From GCA-020343675 sp964462945 (GTDB lineage Bacteria; Planctomycetota; Phycisphaerae; Sedimentisphaerales; Anaerobacaceae): a stretch of DNA of 64,000 nt. How positions within the stretch are numbered: position 1 is the first letter of the stretch; each line of letters starts with the position of its first letter. Below are positions 50,826 through 58,305 of the stretch, piece by piece. The stretch spans positions 16,901-80,900 of the forward strand of contig CAYWZW010000013.1 of the NCBI GenBank assembly GCA_964462945.1, in the 5' to 3' direction. The notes under the pieces are model-generated. The model saw only the letters and a program-made list of their open reading frames with translations. It did not search any database and had not been told where the DNA came from. Made by a program: the position numbers and the translations under genes.

Positions 50826-52385
50826 ATGACGGGTCACGACAAAATGCGACGGCCCTGCTGCGGCAGGCGTGATTTCCTTGGGACGGTCGGCTGTGGTACG
50901 GCCGCATGGCTTTTCCTGGGTGCTGCCGGGCGCGCTCTGCAAGCCCGCCGTCAGTCTGGCGGGCAAGCCGCGCCGAACGATAAGCCGGCACGGCGGAACA
51001 TCATCCTGGTGCTCAGCGACGATCACCGCTATGACTTCATGGGGTTCATGGAGAACGCGCCGGCGTTTTTGGAGACGCCGAACGTGGACCGCATGGCGCG
51101 GCAGGGGGCGCACTTGGCCAACGCGTTCGTCAGCACCTCGCTGTGCTCGCCGAGCCGGGCCTCGATTCTCACCGGACAATATATGCACCATCATCGCATT
51201 GTCGATAACCAGCGGCCCGAGCCGGAGGGAACGGTGTTCTTCCCGCAGTACCTCCAGAAGGCCGGCTATCAAACGGCTTTTGTCGGCAAGTGGCACATGG
51301 GTCACGAAGACGACGCCCCCAGACCCGGCTTCGACCATTGGGTCAGCTTCAAGGGCCAGGGCGTGTATTTCGACCCGGCGCTCAATACCAACAACGAGCA
51401 CCGAACGATCCAGGGATACACGGGCGACATCCTGACGGACCAGGCGCTGGCGTGGCTCAAGGATGGTCGAGACACGAGCCGGCCATTCTTTCTATATTTA
51501 TCGTTCAAAGCCGTCCACTACCCCTTTCAGCCCGCCAAACGGCACGAAGGCCGGTACGAAAAAGCCCCGGTCAAGCGTCCTGAGACGATGGCCAACACCG
51601 AGAGCAACTATCAGACGCAGCCGCATTGGGTCCGCGAGCGGCGATACAGCATCCACGGCGTGGACCACATGGAAACTGGACCGTACGACAATGACCCCGT
51701 GCCCTCGTTCGAGGAGCTGTACCGACGGTACTGCGAAACCGTGCACGGGTTGGACGAGAACCTCGGGCGGATGCTGCAGTACCTCGACGAGACGGGCCTG
51801 AGCAAATCGACGCTGGTAATCTACATGAGCGATAACGGCTTTGCGCTCGGAGAGCACGGTTTCTACGACAAGCGCGATGCGTTCGAAGAGTCGATTCGCG
51901 TGCCGATGCTCGCGTACGCGCCGGGCTTGATCGAGCCGGGCACGAAAGTCACACAAATGGTACAGAACATCGACGTCGCCCCGACGCTGCTGGCTGCGGC
52001 CGGCGTGCAGCCGCCGAAGGCGGCGAGCATGGATGGGCAATCGTTCCTGCCGCTGCTGCGAGGCAAAGCGATCCCCTGGCGCGACCACATCCTTTATGAG
52101 TACTACTGGGAGTGGAACTTCCCCGCGACACCCACGGTGTTCGCCGTCCGCACGGAGCGGCACAAGTACGTCTTCTATCACGGCGTGTGGGACTACGATG
52201 GGTTCTACGACCTCCAGACCGATCCGCACGAGCGGCACAACCTGATAAACGTCCCGGCGTACGGCCAGCAGATTGAGGCGATGAAGAAGCAGCTTTTTGA
52301 CGAGCTTGAGACCGGCGGCGGGCTGGACATCCCCGTGCAGCGCCCCTTGGGCGAACGCCTCGATGAACGCAAGAACAAACGATGA
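50826..52385 (+). CDS. Formylglycine-dependent sulfatase with Tat-like leader
   Basis: AGGAGG lies 8 bases before the ATG. The 519-residue enzyme has a twin-arginine-like leader (CCGRRDFLGTVGCGTAAWLF), SDDHRYDFMG metal ligands, CSPSR with Cys107 as the formylglycine site, GKWHMG and SDNGFALGEHG. The arrangement resembles iduronate/N-acetylglucosamine-sulfatase-like S1 enzymes of polysaccharide degraders. A micro-insertion (50939-50967) sits between the leader and the catalytic domain (ARRQSGGQ). The ADP-ribosylglycohydrolase gene follows 66 bases downstream. Confidence 0.93.
   Translation: MTGHDKMRRPCCGRRDFLGTVGCGTAAWLFLGAAGRALQARRQSGGQAAPNDKPARRNIILVLSDDHRYDFMGFMENAPAFLETPNVDRMARQGAHLANAFVSTSLCSPSRASILTGQYMHHHRIVDNQRPEPEGTVFFPQYLQKAGYQTAFVGKWHMGHEDDAPRPGFDHWVSFKGQGVYFDPALNTNNEHRTIQGYTGDILTDQALAWLKDGRDTSRPFFLYLSFKAVHYPFQPAKRHEGRYEKAPVKRPETMANTESNYQTQPHWVRERRYSIHGVDHMETGPYDNDPVPSFEELYRRYCETVHGLDENLGRMLQYLDETGLSKSTLVIYMSDNGFALGEHGFYDKRDAFEESIRVPMLAYAPGLIEPGTKVTQMVQNIDVAPTLLAAAGVQPPKAASMDGQSFLPLLRGKAIPWRDHILYEYYWEWNFPATPTVFAVRTERHKYVFYHGVWDYDGFYDLQTDPHERHNLINVPAYGQQIEAMKKQLFDELETGGGLDIPVQRPLGERLDERKNKR
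50939..50967. repeat. Palindromic micro-insertion, class A, inside the sulfatase gene
   Basis: The core CCCGCC-GTCAGTCT-GGCGG (50944-50962, loop the reverse complement of the 48758 copy) is flanked by perfect GCAAG direct repeats. Confidence 0.88.
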
Positions 52386-52451
52386 TGCGTAGATGCGTAA
52401 ATGAGTAGATGAGTGCATGGGCCGCCTGCACGCATTCACAGGAGAAATGCT

Positions 52452-53972
52452 ATGAGAATGTTGTTGCTGTGTTTTGCCTTACTATCATCTCTTATTGCCA
52501 ATGGCTCCGTCACTGCTGCGGCATCCTCTATCGGGCACCGTTCAGGTGAGTTTATCGACATGCCTGCCGAGACGCTCGAAGATAAAATCCGAGGCGGACT
52601 GCTCGCCCAACTGCTCGGCAATCTCAACGGATTGGCCCACGAGAATAAGTACTATGAGGAACCGGGGGCCGTTGCGCAGTACACGCCGGGTCTGCCCGAA
52701 GGGGCTCGAACGGATGACGACACGGACATCGAATGGGTTTATATCGTCGCGATGCAGTCCGGCATCTCTGCCCGGCGGGCAGGCATGACGGAGACCGTCA
52801 TGCTCGGCCCGGAGCAAATTACCCTGCTGTGGAAAAAGCATATCAACGACCACATCTGGTGCTCCAACCTCTACGTCCGGCAGCTCATGGACATCGGCAT
52901 CGATCCGCCGCTGACCGGCAGCCTGGCGTTGAATCCCTGGGCCGGTTTCAACATATCGGGCCAGTTTGTCTGTGAAATGTTCGGCCTGATCGCTCCCGCC
53001 ATGCCCCAGACCGCCGGGCGGATCGGCTTGAATTACACGCACGTCAGTATCGACGGCGAGCCCGCCCAAACCACGCAACTGTTCACCGCCATGATCGCCA
53101 CGGCCTTCACCACCGACAATATCGACAACATCCTCGATGCCGGCCTGGCTTCCATCGATCCCAACAGCCGTATCGTGCCCATCATCAGGGACGTTCGGCG
53201 CTGGCGTGGCGAATACCCCAGTGATTGGCGCAGGGCACGCCGGCTCATCAGGGACAAATACACGCTCTATGAAAGCCGAACCCGCAACCAGAACGGCTAC
53301 GAACTATGCACCGCGGCGACCGTTGCCGCCTTGCTCTACGGCGAAGGTCATCTGGTTAATACCCTCATCCACGCTTTCAATTTCGGGTGGGACGCCGACA
53401 ACAATGCCGCTACGGCTGCTACCATCGTCGGCGTGATCAAGGGGCGCCGCTGGATGCAGCAGCAGGGCTGGACAATCCAGGATCGCTATCGCAACACTAC
53501 TCGCCCATCCATGCCGCAGGACGAAACAATCACCCGCTTCGGGGATCGCATTATCGAAGTCGCCGACCGTGTGATTACCGAGAACGGCGGCGCAAAAACA
53601 CGCCGGGACGGCAGAAATTTTTATCGAATCCTCGTCCAGAGACCGGCCAATATCGAGAGACTCACCGATATGGACCAGCAGCGAGCCGATCTGCGCTCGA
53701 AAATGAAGCCGCAGATAGAAGCCGGGTTTGCCGAGGGCGCCACTGTTCAGGAGCAGGCCCGAGCCGCTTATCTGGCCGTTTGCCTGGATCTGGCCGATTC
53801 TCTTCGTTCCAGGGACCCGGACAAATGGAAGCAGATGCTCGCTGCTTTGGAGCAGTACCCGCAGCTGCTGGATGTCCTGTTCCACAACTCTCCGGGACCG
53901 GCCGGCGACAGACTGCGGGCCGCTGCTGTTGCCGCGGGACTCAAGGAACCCGGCCGAGCAAACACCGATTGA
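52452..53972 (+). CDS. Secreted ADP-ribosylglycohydrolase-family protein
   Basis: ATG 52452 follows GGAGA and gives a signal peptide (MRMLLLCFALLSSLIANGSVTAAA). The 506-residue body has the DraG-type metal motifs GARTDDDTDIEW (about residues 80-90) and NFGWDADNNAATAATIVG, which bind two Mg ions and in relatives cleave ADP-ribose from proteins. Export of this fold suggests a different glycosidic substrate. It follows the sulfatase at 50826-52385 by 66 bases on the same strand. Confidence 0.85.
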   Translation: MRMLLLCFALLSSLIANGSVTAAASSIGHRSGEFIDMPAETLEDKIRGGLLAQLLGNLNGLAHENKYYEEPGAVAQYTPGLPEGARTDDDTDIEWVYIVAMQSGISARRAGMTETVMLGPEQITLLWKKHINDHIWCSNLYVRQLMDIGIDPPLTGSLALNPWAGFNISGQFVCEMFGLIAPAMPQTAGRIGLNYTHVSIDGEPAQTTQLFTAMIATAFTTDNIDNILDAGLASIDPNSRIVPIIRDVRRWRGEYPSDWRRARRLIRDKYTLYESRTRNQNGYELCTAATVAALLYGEGHLVNTLIHAFNFGWDADNNAATAATIVGVIKGRRWMQQQGWTIQDRYRNTTRPSMPQDETITRFGDRIIEVADRVITENGGAKTRRDGRNFYRILVQRPANIERLTDMDQQRADLRSKMKPQIEAGFAEGATVQEQARAAYLAVCLDLADSLRSRDPDKWKQMLAALEQYPQLLDVLFHNSPGPAGDRLRAAAVAAGLKEPGRANTD

Positions 53973-54105
53973 CGACCTGCGATTTTCGATTTGCGATTCA
54001 GCCACGAAGGCACAAATCAGAACTACATCAGAGCCTTTGTGTCCTGGTGTCTTTGTGGCAGGAAGATCGGCAATCAGCAATCAGCAATCGGAAATCGCAA
54101 ATCAC
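53973..54105. other. Intergenic inverted-repeat and AATCG-rich low-complexity stretch
   Basis: GCCACGAAGGCACAAA (54001-54016) is loosely inverted in TTTGTGTCC...TTTGTGGC (54037-54059), and CAATCAGCAATCAG-type words follow. No gene is seen. Confidence 0.5.
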
Positions 54106-54783
54106 TTACGTGTCATTTTGCACTTTGCACTTTGATTCTTGGTCTTCTTGGCAGGAAGCGATTGCTCGGGAAAGTCCGCCGGTTATGGCGGAAATCCTCT
54201 CTACGGCGTCGGCGTTCAGCTTGTTTTCCAGCGAGTGGTAAAGAAGCATGAAACCCAGCGACGAGCCGGGCAGCCCCAGCGGAATAGTCACCGCCGAGAT
54301 ATTGTTGAGTCCCATCAGATTCGCCTGCAGCCCCAGGGCAAACATATCATCGAGAGTGCACACCTTGTTCGACCGGCAAATACCGTCCATCAGTTCATGG
54401 GTGAAACAGGCCTCGAGATGCTGCTTCTCGACGGCTATCGGCCGGCTGCTCTCGAACACGTGCAGCCCAAAGCGGTTCGGCCCTGAGCTCACCGCCGAAG
54501 GGTCGCCGCCTTCCTTCAAAAAGAAGGTGACATGGGCGTCGTTGTTTTCGGCTTGGATGATTCCGGCGGCCGTGTAAAGGAGGTTGTTCAGGTCGGTTGC
54601 TCCGATGATCGACTCGCAAAAGTTCGCGATGAAACTGATGGTATTCAGTCTCTTGATGAAGTTCCTCTGTGCTCCAATGAGGTCGTTGCAGAGTATGTCG
54701 ATTTTCTGCGCCTGTTTTTTGCGCTCTTTGTTGAGCTGCTTTGTCAGCAGGCGCAGTCTTCGATGTCGTTGTTTATCGTCCAC
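54106..54783 (-). CDS. GAF-domain-like protein with N-terminal coiled coil
   Basis: A GTG start at 54783 with AGGAAAG upstream is preferred, giving 225 residues. The longer in-frame reading begins inside a REP doublet (ATG 54915). A basic heptad coiled coil (about 5-45) precedes a GAF-like domain (about 55-210, including SFIANFCESIIGATDLNNLLYTAAGIIQ, AHVTFFLKEGG and ISAVTIPLGLPGSSLGFMLLY). No kinase, phosphatase or DNA-binding domain follows, so it is a sensor fragment or adaptor. The inserted repeat may have shortened an older N-terminus. Confidence 0.7.
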   Translation of the reverse strand: MDDKQRHRRLRLLTKQLNKERKKQAQKIDILCNDLIGAQRNFIKRLNTISFIANFCESIIGATDLNNLLYTAAGIIQAENNDAHVTFFLKEGGDPSAVSSGPNRFGLHVFESSRPIAVEKQHLEACFTHELMDGICRSNKVCTLDDMFALGLQANLMGLNNISAVTIPLGLPGSSLGFMLLYHSLENKLNADAVERISAITGGLSRAIASCQEDQESKCKVQNDT

Positions 54784-54835
54784 GATTATCCGTCTTTCCT
54801 GATACTTCGCCGGAATTTGCCACTCGTCCAGACTC

Positions 54836-54923
54836 GTAGGATGGGCAGGGCCTGGCCCCAGGGGCTTCTCCTGCCCATGCCGTTCCGACACAGCATGGGC
54901 AAACGAGTTGCCCATCCTACCAG
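54836..54923. repeat. REP doublet (BIME-like), copy 3
   Basis: Two hairpins (one with ATGGGCAG...CTGCCCAT arms, the other ATGGGCAA-ACGAG-TTGCCCAT) lie back to back. Outer ends GTAGGATGGGCA and TGCCCATCCTAC are inverted. Confidence 0.8.
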
Positions 54924-55055
54924 TTCGGCTTGATAAGCGTTGGCCTTTAGGGGCAAATGGCGATTCGCAAAACCTCTTGCCGGTAGCCCTATAAACCACC
55001 GATTATCAGCGTGATATCCCTTGCGAACGCCGGATGCGTTCGGCTGAGATTCTTC

Positions 55056-55084
55056 TTGACGCAAAGGCGAGACTCTGGTATAAG
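55056..55084 (+). promoter_or_regulatory. Sigma-70-type promoter of the LamG/Fn3 gene
   Basis: TTGACG (55056-55061) and TATAAG (55079-55084) are 17 bases apart. The leader to 55302 is about 210 bases and includes the leader peptide. Confidence 0.65.
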
Positions 55085-55205
55085 TAGAATTGTCCGGGTT
55101 AGCGGACTATTGGTCTTTCAACAGAGGAGCTTTGTGTTGTCAACCGTAAATTCTCAATCTCTTTGGTGAACCGTCCATATCGGGCAGCGGAAAGAAGGAG
55201 GTGGA

Positions 55206-55253
55206 ATGAAGCAAAAAGAATTGCACATTGTCGAGGTAGATAGCACGGGGTGA
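55206..55253 (+). CDS. Candidate 15-residue leader peptide
   Basis: ATG follows AAGGAGGTG (55195-55203), one of the strongest ribosome sites in the window, and reads MKQKELHIVEVDSTG then stop. It ends 48 bases before the large LamG gene. It may be a regulatory leader, or the remnant of a decayed gene. There is no codon run typical of amino-acid attenuators. Confidence 0.5.
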   Translation: MKQKELHIVEVDSTG

Positions 55254-55301
55254 AAGCAAAGACCCCTCATTAACCATTTTTTATTTACGGAGGGTTATAT
55301 T

Positions 55302-58121
55302 ATGTGCAGGAAATTGACCTATTGCATTTGTTTCGTTTTGGTGCCCGGTGCGTTTCTGACCAGCGCGGCGAAGGCTGCCGACCCTGATCTTATTGGGTGG
55401 TGGAAGCTGGACGAAGGCTCCGGGGATAGTGCTCTTGATTCCTCCCGCTCCGCCACCAACGGGACCATAGCCAACGCCGCCAGTGGCGGCCTGGGCCCCG
55501 GTGGTTCAGTCTGGTTTGATGACCCGGAGCGAGGCATCGTCCTGAGCTTCAACGGAAACGACCCCGGCAGCGCGCACGTGGTCGCCGGCCGGATTCCGCC
55601 CATGACCCTCACCAATGATTTCACGTGGGCATTTTGGGCCAAGCAGCATCCCAATCAAGCTACAGACAACGACGTGATCTTAGGCAACCGCTATGGGGGC
55701 ACGGCGTCCCCGCTTCAGTTCATCAAGTTCACGCCGACGAGGTTTGAGTTCTACAATGATGACGGCAGCTACCTCCAGGGGATCAATTACGTTGCTGTCC
55801 CGGGCGGCGTTTGGGTCCACCATGTGATCGTCAAGGATGGAACAAGCCTGACCTATTATCGCAATGGGGTAGAGTCAGGAACCAACACAATCACCAAGAC
55901 CATCGACGGGAACCCCTTCTACATGGGCGGCGATGCATCGCCCGCGGAGCATTGGCAAGGCTACATGAGCGACGTGCGCATCTACACCAAGCCGTTGACG
56001 TACGCCGAGGTTCTGGGTGCGATGCAGGGGTCGGGTGAGGCCTGGCCGTACGCGTCCTCGCCAAGTCCGGCGGATGGGGCCTTGCATAAAGACACCTGGG
56101 TAAACCTTTCCTGGAAGCCGGGGGCTCGCGCGGTCTCGCACGATGTCTATTTGGGTGACAAGTTCGACGACGTGAACAGCGGCACAGGCGAGACGTTCCG
56201 AGGCAACCAAACCGGCACATATTATGTTGCCGGCTTTCCCGGATTTGCCTATCCGGATGGGCTGGTTCCGGGTACGACTTACTACTGGCGAATCGATGAG
56301 GTCAATACTGCGGACCCGAATAGTCCGTGGAAAGGCGATGTTTGGAGCTTCTTGATTCCGCCCAAGAAGGCCTACTACCCCGTCCCGGCTGATAGCGCTG
56401 AGTCGGTCGCCGTGGATGTGAAGCTTACCTGGACAGCAGGCTTCGGCGCAAGACTGCACACCGTCTATTTCGGCGACAATTTTGACACGGTTGCCAGCGC
56501 CTCCGGCGGACTGCCCCAGGGCACTACGACCTATACGCCCAGCGGGCTTAAACGGGCTAAGACCTATTACTGGCGTGTGGATGAGTTTGACGGTGTCGCC
56601 ACGTATAAAGGTGACGTCTGGAGCTTCACGACGCAGGGCGCCGTGGCCAATCCGCAGCCGGCTAACGGTGCTGTGGACGTAGAGCAGACACCGATTCTGA
56701 GCTGGACTCCGGGAGCCTATGCGGCCTCGCACGAGGTGTACTCCGGCGCTGATGCAGAGGCGGTGAGGAATGCCACCAAGACGTCACCTGAGTTCAAGGC
56801 CACCAAGGCCCTCGGCGACGAGAGCTATGCGCCGGGCAAGCTGGCCTGGGAGACGACCTACTACTGGCGGATTGACGAAGTCAACAGTACCCATCCGGAC
56901 AGTCCGTGGGTCGGCAAGGTCTGGAGCTTCACGACGGCTGGTTTTGCTATCGTGGATGATTTCGAGGACTACGATGCCGCCGATAACCAGATTTGGTACT
57001 CGTGGCACGATGGGCTTGGCTACGGCGCGCCAGGCAGTCCACCGTACTTTGCCGGTAACGGCACGGGTGCGGCGGTGGGCGATGAGACAACGGCTTCCTT
57101 CGCTGAGCAAACCATCATTCACGGAGGCGGTCAGGCAATGCCACTGGCCTACGACAATAATAAGCAGGGCTTCGCCAAGTATTCCGAAGCCGAGCTGACG
57201 TTGACTTCGCCTCGGGACTGGACTGAAGAAGGCGCTGGTGAATTGTCGCTGTGGTTCCGAGGTCGTCCGGCGTCCGTCGGCAGCTTCGTGGAAGCCCCGG
57301 TCGGTACATACACGATCACCGCCTCGGGCGCCGATATCTGGAACCTGGCTGACCAGTTCCATTACGGCTTCAAGATGCTCACCGGCGTTGGTTCGATTGA
57401 GGCCCAGGTGCTCAGCGTCGATAACACCGACCCGTGGGCGAAGGCCGGTGTAATGATCCGCGAGACGCTGGATGCCGGCTCGAAGTTCGCGGCGGTCTAT
57501 ATCACGCCCGGCAACGGCTGCCGATTCCAGGCGCGAATGGATACGGGCATTGCCGCCACGAGCGACACCGCGGTTGTGACGACTCAGCAGACGGCCATCA
57601 AGGCCCCCTACTGGGTAAAATTGGAGCGTGACGTCGCGGGCAACTTCAGAGGCCATTACTCTGCCAATGGAACCACGTGGACAGCGATGTCCTGGAATCC
57701 GCAAAACATCACGATGAGCTCGAACGTCTATGTCGGCCTGGCGCTGACCAGTCATAACAACGCCGCCACGTGTACGGCCAAGTTCTCAAACGTCAGGACG
57801 ACCGGCACGGTGGGCGCGCAGTGGGCGCATCAGGACATCGGCATCGCTAGCAACGGGGTTGAGCTGCTGTACGTGGCCGTTTCCAACAGCGCGGGCCAGC
57901 CAGCCGTCGTGGTTCACAGTGACCCGAGCGCAGCGACAACAACTACCTGGACAGAGTGGGTGATTCCGTTGCAGACGTTTGCCGACAAGGGCATCAACCT
58001 GACGAATGTGGACCGGATCGCCGTCGGCCTGGGCACCAGAGGCAACATGACAGCGCCCGGCGGCTCAGGAAAGATGTACTTCGACGACATCCGCCTGAAT
58101 CGGCCAAGGACGGCTCCTTAG
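55302..58121 (+). CDS. Large secreted LamG and Fn3-like adhesin/binding protein
   Basis: GGAGGG precedes the ATG. The 939-residue protein has a signal peptide (VLVPGAFLTSAAKA) and a LamG domain (about 27-250, LIGWWKLDEGSGDSALDSSRSATNG to YMSDVRIYTKPL). Three Fn3-like repeats follow (about 255-545, each ending TYYWRIDEVN...VWSF). The C-terminal carbohydrate-binding-like domain opens FAIVDDFEDYD and closes MYFDDIRLNRPR. It contains a DUF1349-like beta-sandwich (about 670-830, ADQFHYGFKMLTGVGSIEAQVLS to KFSNVRTTG). No catalytic site is seen. A terminator follows at 58168. Confidence 0.85.
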   Translation: MCRKLTYCICFVLVPGAFLTSAAKAADPDLIGWWKLDEGSGDSALDSSRSATNGTIANAASGGLGPGGSVWFDDPERGIVLSFNGNDPGSAHVVAGRIPPMTLTNDFTWAFWAKQHPNQATDNDVILGNRYGGTASPLQFIKFTPTRFEFYNDDGSYLQGINYVAVPGGVWVHHVIVKDGTSLTYYRNGVESGTNTITKTIDGNPFYMGGDASPAEHWQGYMSDVRIYTKPLTYAEVLGAMQGSGEAWPYASSPSPADGALHKDTWVNLSWKPGARAVSHDVYLGDKFDDVNSGTGETFRGNQTGTYYVAGFPGFAYPDGLVPGTTYYWRIDEVNTADPNSPWKGDVWSFLIPPKKAYYPVPADSAESVAVDVKLTWTAGFGARLHTVYFGDNFDTVASASGGLPQGTTTYTPSGLKRAKTYYWRVDEFDGVATYKGDVWSFTTQGAVANPQPANGAVDVEQTPILSWTPGAYAASHEVYSGADAEAVRNATKTSPEFKATKALGDESYAPGKLAWETTYYWRIDEVNSTHPDSPWVGKVWSFTTAGFAIVDDFEDYDAADNQIWYSWHDGLGYGAPGSPPYFAGNGTGAAVGDETTASFAEQTIIHGGGQAMPLAYDNNKQGFAKYSEAELTLTSPRDWTEEGAGELSLWFRGRPASVGSFVEAPVGTYTITASGADIWNLADQFHYGFKMLTGVGSIEAQVLSVDNTDPWAKAGVMIRETLDAGSKFAAVYITPGNGCRFQARMDTGIAATSDTAVVTTQQTAIKAPYWVKLERDVAGNFRGHYSANGTTWTAMSWNPQNITMSSNVYVGLALTSHNNAATCTAKFSNVRTTGTVGAQWAHQDIGIASNGVELLYVAVSNSAGQPAVVVHSDPSAATTTTWTEWVIPLQTFADKGINLTNVDRIAVGLGTRGNMTAPGGSGKMYFDDIRLNRPRTAP

Positions 58122-58167
58122 AGCAAAGCCGCGTCGGCGGCAGCGACATTTAAACTCGTGTCATTTC

Positions 58168-58210
58168 GGGGCCTATGCCAATTGGTTCGGTATAGGCCCC
58201 GGTTGTTTTT
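58168..58210 (+). terminator. Rho-independent terminator
   Basis: GGGGCCTAT and ATAGGCCCC form a perfect 9-bp stem around 15 bases, followed by GGTTGTTTTT. Confidence 0.85.
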
Positions 58211-58266
58211 CGGGGCAATTGGCCCGCTTATATCGGCAATAGAAAGTGATTACACTTGCCCATCAA

Positions 58267-58305
58267 TCCTTCGACTCCGCTCAGGATGGTGAGCCTGTCG
58301 AACCA
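58267..58305. repeat. REP-like palindrome supplying the 3' end of the 60785 gene
   Basis: CTTCGACTCCGCTCAGGATG and GGTGAGCCTGTCGAA belong to the family at 9089-9138 and 14091-14127. On the minus strand it encodes the last residues and the stop of the upstream gene. Confidence 0.75.

Larger units (their letters stand above)
54784..55301. other. Regulatory region with REP doublet, promoter and leader peptide
   Basis: It holds the REP doublet (54836-54923), the promoter (55056-55084), a GTCCG-N6-CGGAC hairpin near 55094-55109 and the short leader reading frame (55206-55253) before the LamG gene. Confidence 0.6.
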
